From: an uncultured Flammeovirgaceae bacterium
Lineage (GTDB): Bacteria > Bacteroidota > Bacteroidia > Cytophagales > Cyclobacteriaceae
Direction: 5' to 3'
Assembly (NCBI GenBank): GCA_937884755.1
Contig: CAKZYJ010000458.1
Location: forward strand, 1-32,507
Length of the DNA: 32,507 nucleotides
Position 1 is the stretch's first letter; the number at the start of each line of letters is the position of its first letter. Of this stretch, positions 25,086 through 32,507 are shown one piece after another. Both the position numbers and the translations under genes were made by a program. The notes beneath the pieces are model-generated. The model did no database searches. It was not told the DNA's origin and saw nothing but the letters and a program-made list of their open reading frames with translations.

Positions 25086-25577
25086 CACTCCTTTACTTCC
25101 TCATCCACCACTTCGTCATTGTCAACCTCCATTTCTTTGGTAATTACCCGCACTGAGTGCTTTTTGGGGTAATCCGTTCGCCCAGTTTATTAGCGTCTAC
25201 TCCTAGCAACAAAAATCCTAGAACAATAATCAGCGAAAATGATAGTAGTCGGTCTTTCAGGAATTTGATCAATCCCTTTTCAGGCTTTACCTAAGCAGAA
25301 AAACAATACTAGCGATAGTAACTAGTAGGCTGGAAGAATACCATCCTCGGTTCTGAATAATATTGATAATTTCTTCAGTACTAGCGGTCCCAATCAGTCC
25401 GGAGACCTGACTAGCTAATTGTTCTCTAACCTTGGCGGTTCCCATAACAGTCCCTAGCGTCTGAACGATAATAATCAGTACCGAGGGCAGGGAGAATACG
25501 GTAAAAAAAGCAATGGTCGCTGGGTACATTATCGGATTCTGTTCCTGAAGCTTTTGAACAGTTTCGCGGATAAGCAT
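25086..25577 (-). pseudogene. YihY/BrkB family membrane protein, eroded remnant
   Basis: The first 96 residues (25577-25287) match the N-terminus of YihY/BrkB-type inner-membrane proteins: NPIMYPATIAFFTVFSLPSV and LIIIVQTLGTVMG, plus a SQVSGLIGTASTEEIINII segment, then a break at FLLR. In another frame, from 25290, the sequence resumes as VKPEKGLIKFLKDRLLSFSL, a later part of the same family, up to FLLLG. It then jumps to the family's C-terminal end (VDANKLGERITPK, near 25200). A third change of frame at the T-run 25161-25165 leads to KHSVRVITKEMEVDN and a stop at 25086. Roughly 165 codons remain of a family usually near 300. At least two deletions and a one-base shift mean that no functional protein can be made. 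Function in intact members is uncertain. Confidence 0.82.
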
Positions 25578-25752
25578 CCGGATATCCTTAAAAAATTACT
25601 TCACAATGTCAGGCGTAGTATTCTACTGTAACACGATCCTATCGGAGTCGCTAGTGTGATAGTGTTTTCGTATTTTAATGCGGCCGCCTAGTCGGCCAGG
25701 ATGACCCCACCACGCTGCAAGGTATTCGTGTAATTTTGAACACCTGGAGTTA

Positions 25753-28209
25753 TCAGTAGAAGATCACCTCGCAGTCAGGGTGGTTTTGGCGGAACTTATC
25801 TACCTCCCGACTAGAAATACGAGTATTGTAGCAGCGGAGAACTTCAAGCTGGTACAAGTCTCTCAGAGGTTTTAGTTTCTTCACCTGAGTATTATAACAC
25901 TCTAGCTCTCTCAGGTTAATGAGTGAAGAAAGGAACTTCAACTTACTGACCTGAGTACCTGAACATTTCAGCGTTTCCAGAGAAATCATGTCCCGAACGG
26001 GTTTCAATTCTTCTACGGGAGTATTTTGAAAATCCAGATAAATTAGCTCGGTTAGTGAAGCTAGAGGCTCTAAGCTACGAATAGGATTACGAGCGCAGAT
26101 TAATGCCCGCAGGGTAGACATTGTGCTTAATGGCGATAGATCAGAAACCCGCGTACCGGTAAGCGTTAGTTCGGTAAGCCGAACAAACTCCTGAAGGGGC
26201 TCCAACGAACCAATTTTTCCGTTATCTTCAATGGTAAGCGTTTGCAGGAAAGCTATCTCGTGCAACTGCTCCCGGTCGGGAATGTCACCGATTGTTACCT
26301 GTTCCCGCAGCTCGTCTTTCCACGAGGGTGAAAGCCCATTCCACCATAAGCTGAGCTGATCGGTTTTGTAGATTACTACCGTTTCAGGATGCTCCCGAAT
26401 GAACTGAATGATCTTACCCTGATCTAGGGGTGTACCTTCGCAGCTTAACCGTTGGATACCAGAAATCTCACTAATGGGAAGCTGACTGTTAACCTGGGTT
26501 TTGTCCAGGTTGAGCACCTTCATGTTTTGAGCATTGCTTAGGGCACCAATACTATCTACTTTAGTGCCCGCGCAGTTCAGATACTCTAGATTCACCATGC
26601 TCTGTAGGGCATCCAGACTACTGATACCAGTTTGTTCGCAATTCAACCGGCGTAAGTTGACTAAAGTGGATAACGGCTCCAGCGTCTGAATAGACTGATT
26701 ACCACTGATATCAATCTCTACCAAATTCGCCACCTGGGCTAATCTTTCTTTATCAATTGCATCTAGCGGCACGTACTGGCTGAATACCTCTTGCCAGGCT
26801 GGAGTAAGTGCTGTCCACCATTCCTGCAACTGCGCCGACTCGTAAATAACCAGCGTCTGAGGATTAATGGTCATAAACCGATTAGCTACTGCCTGGGTGA
26901 TAGGTGTATTATCACAATAAATCTTCTCCAGTGCCGGTAAACCATTCAGCGATTCCAGATTTTCTACTGGGGTGCTATTGAGCAGCAGCACCTGAAGTTT
27001 GGTAAGTGCCTGCAGCGGTTCCAGATTGACCACAGGAGTATTCTCCAGATTGAGCCAGGTAACCGCTGCCGTGCTGGCTACCGGTTGCAGATCGCTGATA
27101 CTGGTTTCAGAACAATCTAGGTACACCAAATTGGTCATACTTGCAAGTGGCTCCAGACTAGTGACTGCAGTATTGGCACAACGCAAGTCTTTCAGGCTGC
27201 CTAGCGGAGGAAGTTCGTAAACGGGAGTATTACTGCAATATAGCTTCTCCAGTTTGGTAAAGTTTGTTAATACATTCAGGTTACTAACGCGAGTGCCGTC
27301 AATGATCATTTCACGCAAGCTGGTAGCATACTTTAGCGGGCCCAAATCGGTAACCGCAGTCTCACTACCGTCGAGTATTTCTAGTTTAGTAAGATTGCGT
27401 AATGGGTAGAGATCATCGAGGCGGGTATCCGAAATATTTAGGTAACGCAGGTCGATAAGTTTGCCCAGTGGCTCCAGATCGTAAATACGCTGGTTGCCTG
27501 AAATGTCGATCTCATCCATCCGGACAATTTCGCGCAGCATCCGGTAATTCACCGAGTCCCAATCTTCAGCACCAATCTGAGCTTTAAAATACTCTTGCCA
27601 GGGTTGCGATACTTCCGACCACCAATTAGCTAGTTCTTCCCGCTCGCTCAACTTGGTAGTGTACATGCTGGCAATTTTCAAATCCTTCTCAGCCTCGTTG
27701 AGGTTAATCTCCACGTAGCGAATCTGATTAGCGTTAACCGTATCACCATCCACAGTAATTCCTTGTAGGTTGCGGCTCAACGTTACGCGGAAGAACTTTT
27801 TTCCGGCATCGCTCACGTAGTAACTCACATCGTCGATGCTTAGATCAAACTTAGCCTCCTGAAAAAAGAAATCAATGTCTTTCAGATAAGCCTGTACATT
27901 TTTGTTGGTGACTACGCTGCGGTCTTCGGCCAGATCATCTTCTATCTGCACATCTTCATCGCGAAAGGCTTTTAGATAGCTTTGAGTGATTATAGTTTCT
28001 TTCTGCTGGGTAGTTGCCTTGGGGTTTCCCAGAAAATTCATCATATATTCCAGGAAAGATACTAGCTCTTTAGACTGATCCTTGTATTCAGTAATGGCTT
28101 CCGGAGATAGCTCCGGCCCATTGGCGTTGGGCGATTGGGCTACGAGCGACGAAACGGTAGCCATCCCTAACCAGACAAATAGAACGAGTGAACCGAGTCG
28201 CTTACTCAT
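25753..28209 (-). CDS. Secreted leucine-rich-repeat protein with three WW-capped modules
   Basis: An 818-residue exported protein (signal peptide to about residue 25, LVAQ). Residues about 30-190 form a non-repeat domain (SFLEYMMNFLGNPKATTQQK, AYLKDIDFFFQEAKFDLSID, RYVEINLNEAEKDLKIASMY) that I do not recognise. Three modules follow. Each opens with a helical cap with two adjacent Trp and a third 7 residues later (WWSEVSQPWQ at 196, WWTALTPAWQ at 464, WWNGLSPSWK at 622). Each then has LRRs of about 22 residues (pattern L-x-P-L...L-x-x-L-x-C-x-x-T-x-V) and ends in a strand VIY/VIFY (456, 614, 818). The repeats resemble internalin-type short LRRs. One repeat at about 338-346 is three residues short. 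Its ATG overlaps the upstream stop by 8 bases. Probably a periplasmic or surface binding protein; the ligand is unknown. Confidence 0.88.
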   Translation of the reverse strand: MSKRLGSLVLFVWLGMATVSSLVAQSPNANGPELSPEAITEYKDQSKELVSFLEYMMNFLGNPKATTQQKETIITQSYLKAFRDEDVQIEDDLAEDRSVVTNKNVQAYLKDIDFFFQEAKFDLSIDDVSYYVSDAGKKFFRVTLSRNLQGITVDGDTVNANQIRYVEINLNEAEKDLKIASMYTTKLSEREELANWWSEVSQPWQEYFKAQIGAEDWDSVNYRMLREIVRMDEIDISGNQRIYDLEPLGKLIDLRYLNISDTRLDDLYPLRNLTKLEILDGSETAVTDLGPLKYATSLREMIIDGTRVSNLNVLTNFTKLEKLYCSNTPVYELPPLGSLKDLRCANTAVTSLEPLASMTNLVYLDCSETSISDLQPVASTAAVTWLNLENTPVVNLEPLQALTKLQVLLLNSTPVENLESLNGLPALEKIYCDNTPITQAVANRFMTINPQTLVIYESAQLQEWWTALTPAWQEVFSQYVPLDAIDKERLAQVANLVEIDISGNQSIQTLEPLSTLVNLRRLNCEQTGISSLDALQSMVNLEYLNCAGTKVDSIGALSNAQNMKVLNLDKTQVNSQLPISEISGIQRLSCEGTPLDQGKIIQFIREHPETVVIYKTDQLSLWWNGLSPSWKDELREQVTIGDIPDREQLHEIAFLQTLTIEDNGKIGSLEPLQEFVRLTELTLTGTRVSDLSPLSTMSTLRALICARNPIRSLEPLASLTELIYLDFQNTPVEELKPVRDMISLETLKCSGTQVSKLKFLSSLINLRELECYNTQVKKLKPLRDLYQLEVLRCYNTRISSREVDKFRQNHPDCEVIFY

Positions 28210-29095
28210 CTTCGTAAAATATGTATTTGGTCAATAGCTCTTTTTCTTGCGGGGTTGCTTTCGATAAGTCGGACACCAGCCACCCTCGGTTGTAGCCAGG
28301 GCGATTGAACTTAGCCAGTTGAAAGTACCAGCCATCTACCTGAAAGAAATGAAACTTAACGTTGGTGACCGTCTCAAAGCGTAAGTTAGAATTTTTAATT
28401 TCATAGAGCAAAATTGAGAGATAATCCGGCTGATAGCCGCGGGCGGTAAACTGGTCTACCTTCTCCTTATTATCCTGAAATACCTTCCGCAGATTCATAA
28501 AATCCAGCTCGTGACTCATGGGGTGAAGAAAGGGCATACCGCCTGTAGTATCGCTAGCAAATAAGGCAGCAAACGGTTCAAAATAAGCCTTAGTAAGTAT
28601 CCATTTTGAGCCTACCTTTTCTTCCTGCAGACGTAAGAACAAAGTAGCCTCTTCACGCTTTCCTTTGTAGTTGAAGCGGGCTTTTACTTCGGCAAACCAC
28701 TGTCCGCCATGAAAATCCAGATAAACTGGGTCAGACTGACTGTTAACTGTACTGATAAATTCTTTCTTCAGTACAGGCGAGATGTCCCGATTCTGATTAT
28801 CAAAAAGGTTTTCTAAGTAGTTTTGCCGCAGTTTGGGGTGGCGGTAGCCTTTGTCGCCTGCGTAGTAGCGCTTGCCTTCTACATCTTCCTCCCCATTAAA
28901 GCGGCGAAAAAACTGGTTAACCTGTTTAGTTTCAGCGTATAGGACGTCTTCTCCTCCTAAATATTCGCCAATACCCTGCGCATAAAGCTGCGGCTCAGGC
29001 AATAGCACTACGGCAACTGTAATGATCACAAAAAAGACTACGCTTCGGCTGGCGGCCTCCGGTAGTCTTTTAGAAAACCTTCTCCAATTATGCAT
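28202..29095 (-). CDS. Exported protein of unknown function (LRR operon, third gene)
   Basis: A 297-residue protein with a basic N-terminus (MHNWRRFSKRLPEAASR), a hydrophobic stretch (SVVFFVIITVAVVLL) and a possible cleavage after LYAQ near residue 40. The mature part has GEDVLYAETKQVNQFFRRFN, then GEEDVEGKRYYAGDKGYRHP, FHGGQWFAEVKARFNYKGK and KVGSKWILTKAYFEPFAALF. A later HPMSHELDFMNLRKVF segment precedes NVKFHFFQVDGWYFQLAKFN. The last two beta-hairpin segments suggest an NTF2- or cystatin-like alpha+beta fold, but this is weak. I do not recognise the family. The end overlaps the LRR gene by 8 bases and the start follows the second gene by 9 bases, so it is certainly in the same operon. It is probably periplasmic. 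Confidence 0.8.
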   Translation of the reverse strand: MHNWRRFSKRLPEAASRSVVFFVIITVAVVLLPEPQLYAQGIGEYLGGEDVLYAETKQVNQFFRRFNGEEDVEGKRYYAGDKGYRHPKLRQNYLENLFDNQNRDISPVLKKEFISTVNSQSDPVYLDFHGGQWFAEVKARFNYKGKREEATLFLRLQEEKVGSKWILTKAYFEPFAALFASDTTGGMPFLHPMSHELDFMNLRKVFQDNKEKVDQFTARGYQPDYLSILLYEIKNSNLRFETVTNVKFHFFQVDGWYFQLAKFNRPGYNRGWLVSDLSKATPQEKELLTKYIFYEDE

Positions 29096-29104
29096 TAAAT
29101 TCTA

Positions 29105-29680
29105 TTATGTGGTGGTTTCGGCCACGCGAATATCTCCCAGTAGTACATCCCAGAAGTCGATAATGCGCCCGCCGATTTGCGTTTCTTTTTTCTGAACAAA
29201 AACGGTAATATCTTTCTTGGTAGTATCTTTATACTCCAGGCCGTCGTCCGATGTACCTTCAAATCGCTGGTAGATAGTGATTACTCCAACAAACGTGCCA
29301 TCAGGCTGTTGTTCCAGATCGCTGATATACTGGATGTCGTACCATTTGATACTCACTTTGTCGTAATTGAGTGCCATCAAATGCTCAAAGTATCCCCGCA
29401 CTTGGTAGTAGGTGATTTCGTTAGTAGTTAGTGATGAAACCCCAATCTCCGCTCCAGCGGCAAAAAGCTCTTCAGCCCGATCAATCACCCGGTTAGCTTC
29501 TGAAAACGGGGTATCCTTATTTCCGATAATGCTAATGTATTTACTCAGGTCGCGTACCTTTTCTAAAGCCAGCGAGTCAATAGCTAGCTTACGCTCTGGA
29601 CTGATGTCTTCCTGGGCCCGGGCTGAAAACGAGGCGAATCCAATAAACAGAAGGCAGATATATATTACAGAAATTTTCAT
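29105..29680 (-). CDS. Exported protein of unknown function (LRR operon, second gene)
   Basis: A 191-residue protein with a clear Sec signal (ISVIYICLLFIGFASFSARA, cleavage near residue 22). The mature part is helical at first (ERKLAIDSLALEKVRDLSKY, then SEANRVIDRAEELFAAGAEI). It then becomes a beta-rich half with YYQVRGYFEHLMALNYDKVS, IKWYDIQYISDLEQQPDGTF, VGVITIYQRFEGTSDDG and KKDITVFVQKKETQIGG, ending WDVLLGDIRVAETTT. The order resembles the N-terminal region of the LRR protein of the same operon, so a related fold is possible; I have not aligned them. ATG 29680 is preferred to the TTG one codon earlier. It starts 5 bases after the stop of the lipoprotein gene. No named family recognised. 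Confidence 0.8.
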   Translation of the reverse strand: MKISVIYICLLFIGFASFSARAQEDISPERKLAIDSLALEKVRDLSKYISIIGNKDTPFSEANRVIDRAEELFAAGAEIGVSSLTTNEITYYQVRGYFEHLMALNYDKVSIKWYDIQYISDLEQQPDGTFVGVITIYQRFEGTSDDGLEYKDTTKKDITVFVQKKETQIGGRIIDFWDVLLGDIRVAETTT

Positions 29681-29685
29681 CAATT

Positions 29686-30300
29686 CTATCGTTTAATAAG
29701 TTCTAACTCTTTGATTTTGCCATTGGCGTCGAACACCATATTATAAACCTCATCGGAGCTTTTTTTAGTATCCTTTAGGTAATTGAGGTATTTATTGATT
29801 GTGGTAGGCTCATCGTAGTCCGTTTGACCTCCACTCTGGCTGATAATGATCAGCACGGGGGTTTCGGAAGAGGCGAACATATCCAGCGCATTGCGGATTT
29901 GAGAGTTAGCATCGCTGGTGTTACGGGCTGAGGCTACATTGCGAAACAAATTGTTTAGATCTGATTCGGAAGCCGGGCCAGTTTCGGTAGTGACGGTACG
30001 ATCTTCGCCTAAGCGAGCCGCCGCCCGTTCATCGGCAATGATAGCCTCGGCTCGCTCAATCAATGATTGGATTTCGGCATCTTGAAAGTTCATGTCTTTC
30101 ACTCCCTGTACTATTTCTTCTTTTTCATCGGTAGACATGCTGCCCTGATCGTTAATTACGGATAAAAGGTCAGCACGGGCTTTGGCAATCCGTTCGGCAC
30201 GAGCTTCGGCAGCGGCGCGAGCCTCTTTCTTGGCTTTACATCCTCCGGCTCCGAAGGCGATAAAGGCACAAAGTAGCAGCATAATCCAGGAGTAATTCAT
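29686..30300 (-). CDS. Ala/Arg-rich coiled-coil lipoprotein (LRR operon, first gene)
   Basis: A 204-residue lipoprotein from ATG 30300 (signal LLLCAFIAFGAGGC, Cys21). The mature start is a charged, Ala-rich helix (KAKKEARAAAEARAERIAKA), then AVI-containing helices (MNFQDAEIQSLIERAEAIIA). A middle region (SDLNNLFRNVASARNTSDAN) leads to a short domain with ETPVLIIISQSGGQTDYDEP and TTINKYLNYLKDTKKSSDEV. The Ala/Arg helix probably forms a coiled coil reaching away from the membrane. The C-terminal part looks like an alpha/beta domain of unknown role. An in-frame ATG at 30354 is possible. The longer frame to 30393 runs into a promoter-like sequence at 30390-30419, so it is unlikely. It heads a tightly spaced four-gene operon of exported proteins. 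Confidence 0.8.
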   Translation of the reverse strand: MNYSWIMLLLCAFIAFGAGGCKAKKEARAAAEARAERIAKARADLLSVINDQGSMSTDEKEEIVQGVKDMNFQDAEIQSLIERAEAIIADERAAARLGEDRTVTTETGPASESDLNNLFRNVASARNTSDANSQIRNALDMFASSETPVLIIISQSGGQTDYDEPTTINKYLNYLKDTKKSSDEVYNMVFDANGKIKELELIKR

Positions 30301-30389
30301 CCGGTACAAACTAAGCAACCGGACGGAAGAATTCGTCTGTTTTTGTAGTATCATGGTATTAAGTTTTAGCAGGTCCCTGTAAAAAGGTC

Positions 30390-30419
30390 GCAATTTACGC
30401 GTTTACCAACTATTTCAAA
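30390..30419 (-). promoter_or_regulatory. Promoter-like sequence of the four-gene LRR operon
   Basis: On the minus strand TTTG (30419-30416) is followed after 18 bases by TAAATTGC (30397-30390), close to the Bacteroidota TTTG-N17-23-TAnnTTTG promoter. It would give a transcript starting near 30383 and a leader of about 80 bases before ATG 30300. By-eye call with two mismatches to the -7 box. Confidence 0.4.
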
Positions 30420-30809
30420 AAAATGTGCCAATCGGTAAGCACCCTCAATTCGCTATGCGAACGTAGGAATATCATACATGGTTTCCCCAGGCTGAAAAAA
30501 GATTAGCTCTTATTAGATCGTTTTCTTTACTGACGAACGAGAAATTAGTCTAGATAATGTCATTCGTCATTCGCAAAGATTTAACCAACTGATAGATAAG
30601 CTATTATAATTTCGCTTTTGCTCTGCGACTGTATTTTTGCAGTAGAGCTGCCAGACATTCCCTTTACCGAATATTCGTCCAGAAGTGTAATGCCTCTTAC
30701 CAAAATGCATATTTCTTACATTTGGTGTTATGGATCGTAGAAAGCAGCGATTGGGGAGAATTTACTCACACCGTAGCCAACCTGCCTCTATATAATTAGT
30801 TCTTACCGG
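30420..30809. other. Non-coding gap between the LRR operon and the right-edge permease gene
   Basis: About 390 bases without a credible gene; only very short frames occur. It holds a 7-bp inverted repeat TGACGAA (30531-30537) / TTCGTCA (30563-30569). There is also a small imperfect one, CCAAAATG (30700-30707) / CATTTGG (30719-30725). No tRNA-like cloverleaf, terminator with T-tract or protein remnant was recognised. It must contain the 3' end of the permease transcript. Confidence 0.6.
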
Positions 30810-32507
30810 CTATTCGTACCGTAGCGAGCATACCGGATTGCTTTCGGTAATCTGCTGGGTATGGTACCAGGCGGTGGCAGTAGTCAGCAATAGCATAGCT
30901 CCCGTAGCTCCCAGAAATGGTAGGAAGCTAATGCTGGTATGGTACACAAAGGTTTGCATCCAATTTTGTAAGAAAATGTAGGTAAGCGGAAGAGCGATAA
31001 CAGCTGCCCATAGCGCCATCATAATGATTTCGCGCGATAAGTAAGTCATCAGCCCCAACTGGGTAGCTCCCATTACCTGCCGAATACCCATCTCTTTGGT
31101 ACGGTGTTGTATATTCAGGAAGGTCATACCAAATAATCCCATGCCTGCCAGGCATAACGTTAGCAGGGAGAACAATGAAAACACTCCAAGTAGCTTCTGC
31201 TCGTGTTGGTATTGGAGCGCAATTGATTCGTTTAAGAAGGTGTGGTGAAATGGTAATCCGGGTAAGGTAGCACTCCAAGACGAGGCCAAATCAGCTACGG
31301 CTGATGGAGGCACCCGTACCAGTAACTGCTGGGCCTGCTGGGGTTGATAAATCAGAATCAGCGGTTCAATGAGATTGTGCAGTGATTGGTAATGGTAATC
31401 GTTAACCACGCCTACGATTTCTCCTTTACCTTCGTACTCAATAAGTTGACCCACCGGATCTTCCCAGCCCATTTGCTCCACAAAAGCTTCGTTCACAATA
31501 TACTGATCTCCCCGGCAGCTTCGGCAATACTGAAATGTATCGCCCGATACTAGGTTTATATCGAGAACATCGAGATAATGCTCGTCTACGTAGAGCGCGT
31601 TAATAGGGAGATCGTACTGCTCGCCGCCAACCTCCTGGATAACGCTGCCCCGCATATAAGCACCGCCTGGTTTAGCCCCTCGGGCCACTGATTTAACTTC
31701 CGAATGCTTTTTCCAGGCCTTGGTAACTTTAGACAGCTTCTTATTGATTTTTGGGTCTTGGGGCAGATCTACTACCAGCACTGATTTTTGGGTGAAACCC
31801 AGATTTTTATGACGCAGGTAGTCCATTTGCTGGTACACTACCAGGGTACAGATGACCATACCAATAGCAATAGCAAACTGAGCTACCTGCAACGACCGGC
31901 GTACTAACCGGCCCGAAGGTAACATAACAATATTTTTCAGCGAGAGAGTTGGTTTCACTGAAGCGAGAAAGAAGGCTACGTAACTTCCAGCCAGTATACT
32001 TACTACTAACAGCAGGGCCACCAGCATCATCCAAGCCTGGGCATCCAGCAGCAAATCAATGCTAACATTCATGTGAAGCACCGCAAATAGAGGTTCACTA
32101 GCTGTCTGGATTAGAAGCACAGCTAAAGCTCCTGCTAGCAGGGTAATTAGCAGTGACTCGCTCAGGTACTGTAGTACCAATTGCTCCGGAATAGCACCAG
32201 CTACCTTACGAATGCCTACCTCTACGTTGCGTTTCAATGAGTGGCCTACAAACAGATTTATGTAGTTGATACTAGCCATTAACAGTACAAATAACCCGGC
32301 AATAGAGAAAATGATAATGTAAGCAGCATTACCCTTACCGATGGTATCTCCCAACAGATTACGCTCCAGGTGCAGTTGGCGAAGGGGGATGATCAAATGG
32401 CTGGCGTACGTCTCTTCGGTATCCCAGTGTCGCCGGATGGCCTGAGAGGCCTGATACTGGTCTAGTTCAGCTAATCGTTCTTTAATGGGTGCCTGGGAGG
32501 CTGACTG
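30810..32507 (-). CDS. FtsX/MacB-type ABC transporter permease (N-terminus outside window)
   Basis: The frame is open to the right edge. The TTG at 32396 is internal, since codons for RRHWDTEETYASHL precede it without a stop. The visible 565 codons cover the end of the first periplasmic domain, the first FtsX domain (AGLFVLLMASINYINLFVGH, VEVGIRKVAGAIPEQLV), TM (SLQVAQFAIAIGMVICTLVV), a second periplasmic domain (VDEHYLDVLDINLVSGDTF, IVNEAFVEQMGWEDPVGQLI), and the second FtsX domain (RTKEMGIRQVMGATQLGLM), ending SNPVCSLRYE. This is the same architecture as the permease at 19367-21718, with which it shares the C-terminal NPV-x-SLR-x-E ending, but the sequences are clearly diverged. No ATPase gene is visible. 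The second periplasmic domain carries the pair FQYCRSCRGDQ, with two close cysteines. Confidence 0.9.
   Translation of the reverse strand, partial: QSASQAPIKERLAELDQYQASQAIRRHWDTEETYASHLIIPLRQLHLERNLLGDTIGKGNAAYIIIFSIAGLFVLLMASINYINLFVGHSLKRNVEVGIRKVAGAIPEQLVLQYLSESLLITLLAGALAVLLIQTASEPLFAVLHMNVSIDLLLDAQAWMMLVALLLVVSILAGSYVAFFLASVKPTLSLKNIVMLPSGRLVRRSLQVAQFAIAIGMVICTLVVYQQMDYLRHKNLGFTQKSVLVVDLPQDPKINKKLSKVTKAWKKHSEVKSVARGAKPGGAYMRGSVIQEVGGEQYDLPINALYVDEHYLDVLDINLVSGDTFQYCRSCRGDQYIVNEAFVEQMGWEDPVGQLIEYEGKGEIVGVVNDYHYQSLHNLIEPLILIYQPQQAQQLLVRVPPSAVADLASSWSATLPGLPFHHTFLNESIALQYQHEQKLLGVFSLFSLLTLCLAGMGLFGMTFLNIQHRTKEMGIRQVMGATQLGLMTYLSREIIMMALWAAVIALPLTYIFLQNWMQTFVYHTSISFLPFLGATGAMLLLTTATAWYHTQQITESNPVCSLRYE

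Noticed and set aside
25682-25697. GC-rich hairpin GGCCG/CGGCC after the LRR operon as a terminator
   Set aside because: The stem is only 5 bp and no T-tract follows on the minus strand.
30420-30809. Small gene or RNA in the 390-base gap
   Set aside because: Only very short frames, no cloverleaf and no strong hairpin with T-tract; the short inverted repeats are within what chance could give.
1-32507. CRISPR array, tRNA, rRNA, transposase or integrase
   Set aside because: No regularly spaced direct repeats, tRNA-like ends, rRNA motifs or DDE/recombinase signatures were seen on either strand.

Overview
The window looks like chromosomal DNA of a member of the Bacteroidota, probably a Cytophagales-type marine bacterium. 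The clues are a type IX secretion (T9SS) C-terminal sorting domain on an exported beta-helix protein, large fused FtsX/MacB-type permeases without an adjacent ATPase, a stand-alone MnmD, many lipoproteins, few purine-rich ribosome sites, and promoter-like TAnnTTTG boxes. The order-level placement is inference.

Left part (1-14773, all + strand): a cell-surface polysaccharide (capsule/EPS) locus. In order: the 3' part of a polysaccharide-locus protein cut by the window edge, a T9SS-exported pectate-lyase-type beta-helix protein, a GT2 glycosyltransferase, a Wzy/O-antigen-ligase-like membrane protein, a GH105-type lipoprotein hydrolase, a GH141-like beta-helix lipoprotein, two GT4 glycosyltransferases, a methyltransferase remnant, a WecG/TagA/CpsF glycosyltransferase, a Wzi outer-membrane protein and a WcaJ-type initiating sugar-phosphate transferase. 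This part is clearly A+T richer than the rest, at least up to about 10.8 kb. Its main surprise is decay. Three consecutive genes (GH105, GH141-like, GT4) are each interrupted by a single in-frame TAA, and the frame stays open over the full remaining family length. The methyltransferase has lost its catalytic core by an apparent in-frame deletion. The flanking glycosyltransferases, polymerase-like, WecG, Wzi and WcaJ genes look intact.

Middle part (14770-25577): mixed housekeeping and accessory genes. These are a chromate-transporter-family protein and a 2OG-Fe(II) oxygenase (- strand), a conserved lipoprotein of unknown function, a VOC-family protein divergent from mnmD, an orphan FtsX/MacB permease, a DoxX-like membrane protein, a Tat-exported Gfo/Idh/MocA oxidoreductase, an NTF2-like lipoprotein, an alpha/beta hydrolase, and a heavily eroded YihY/BrkB pseudogene.

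Right part (25753-30300, - strand): a compact four-gene operon encoding only exported proteins (an Ala/Arg-rich lipoprotein, two secreted proteins of unknown function, and an 818-residue leucine-rich-repeat protein). The LRR protein contains three copies of a WW...W cap followed by LRRs and a closing V-I-Y/F-Y strand. I do not recognise a described system here, so it is the best candidate for something new. A second FtsX/MacB-type permease runs off the right edge. I found no tRNA, rRNA, CRISPR array or insertion sequence.
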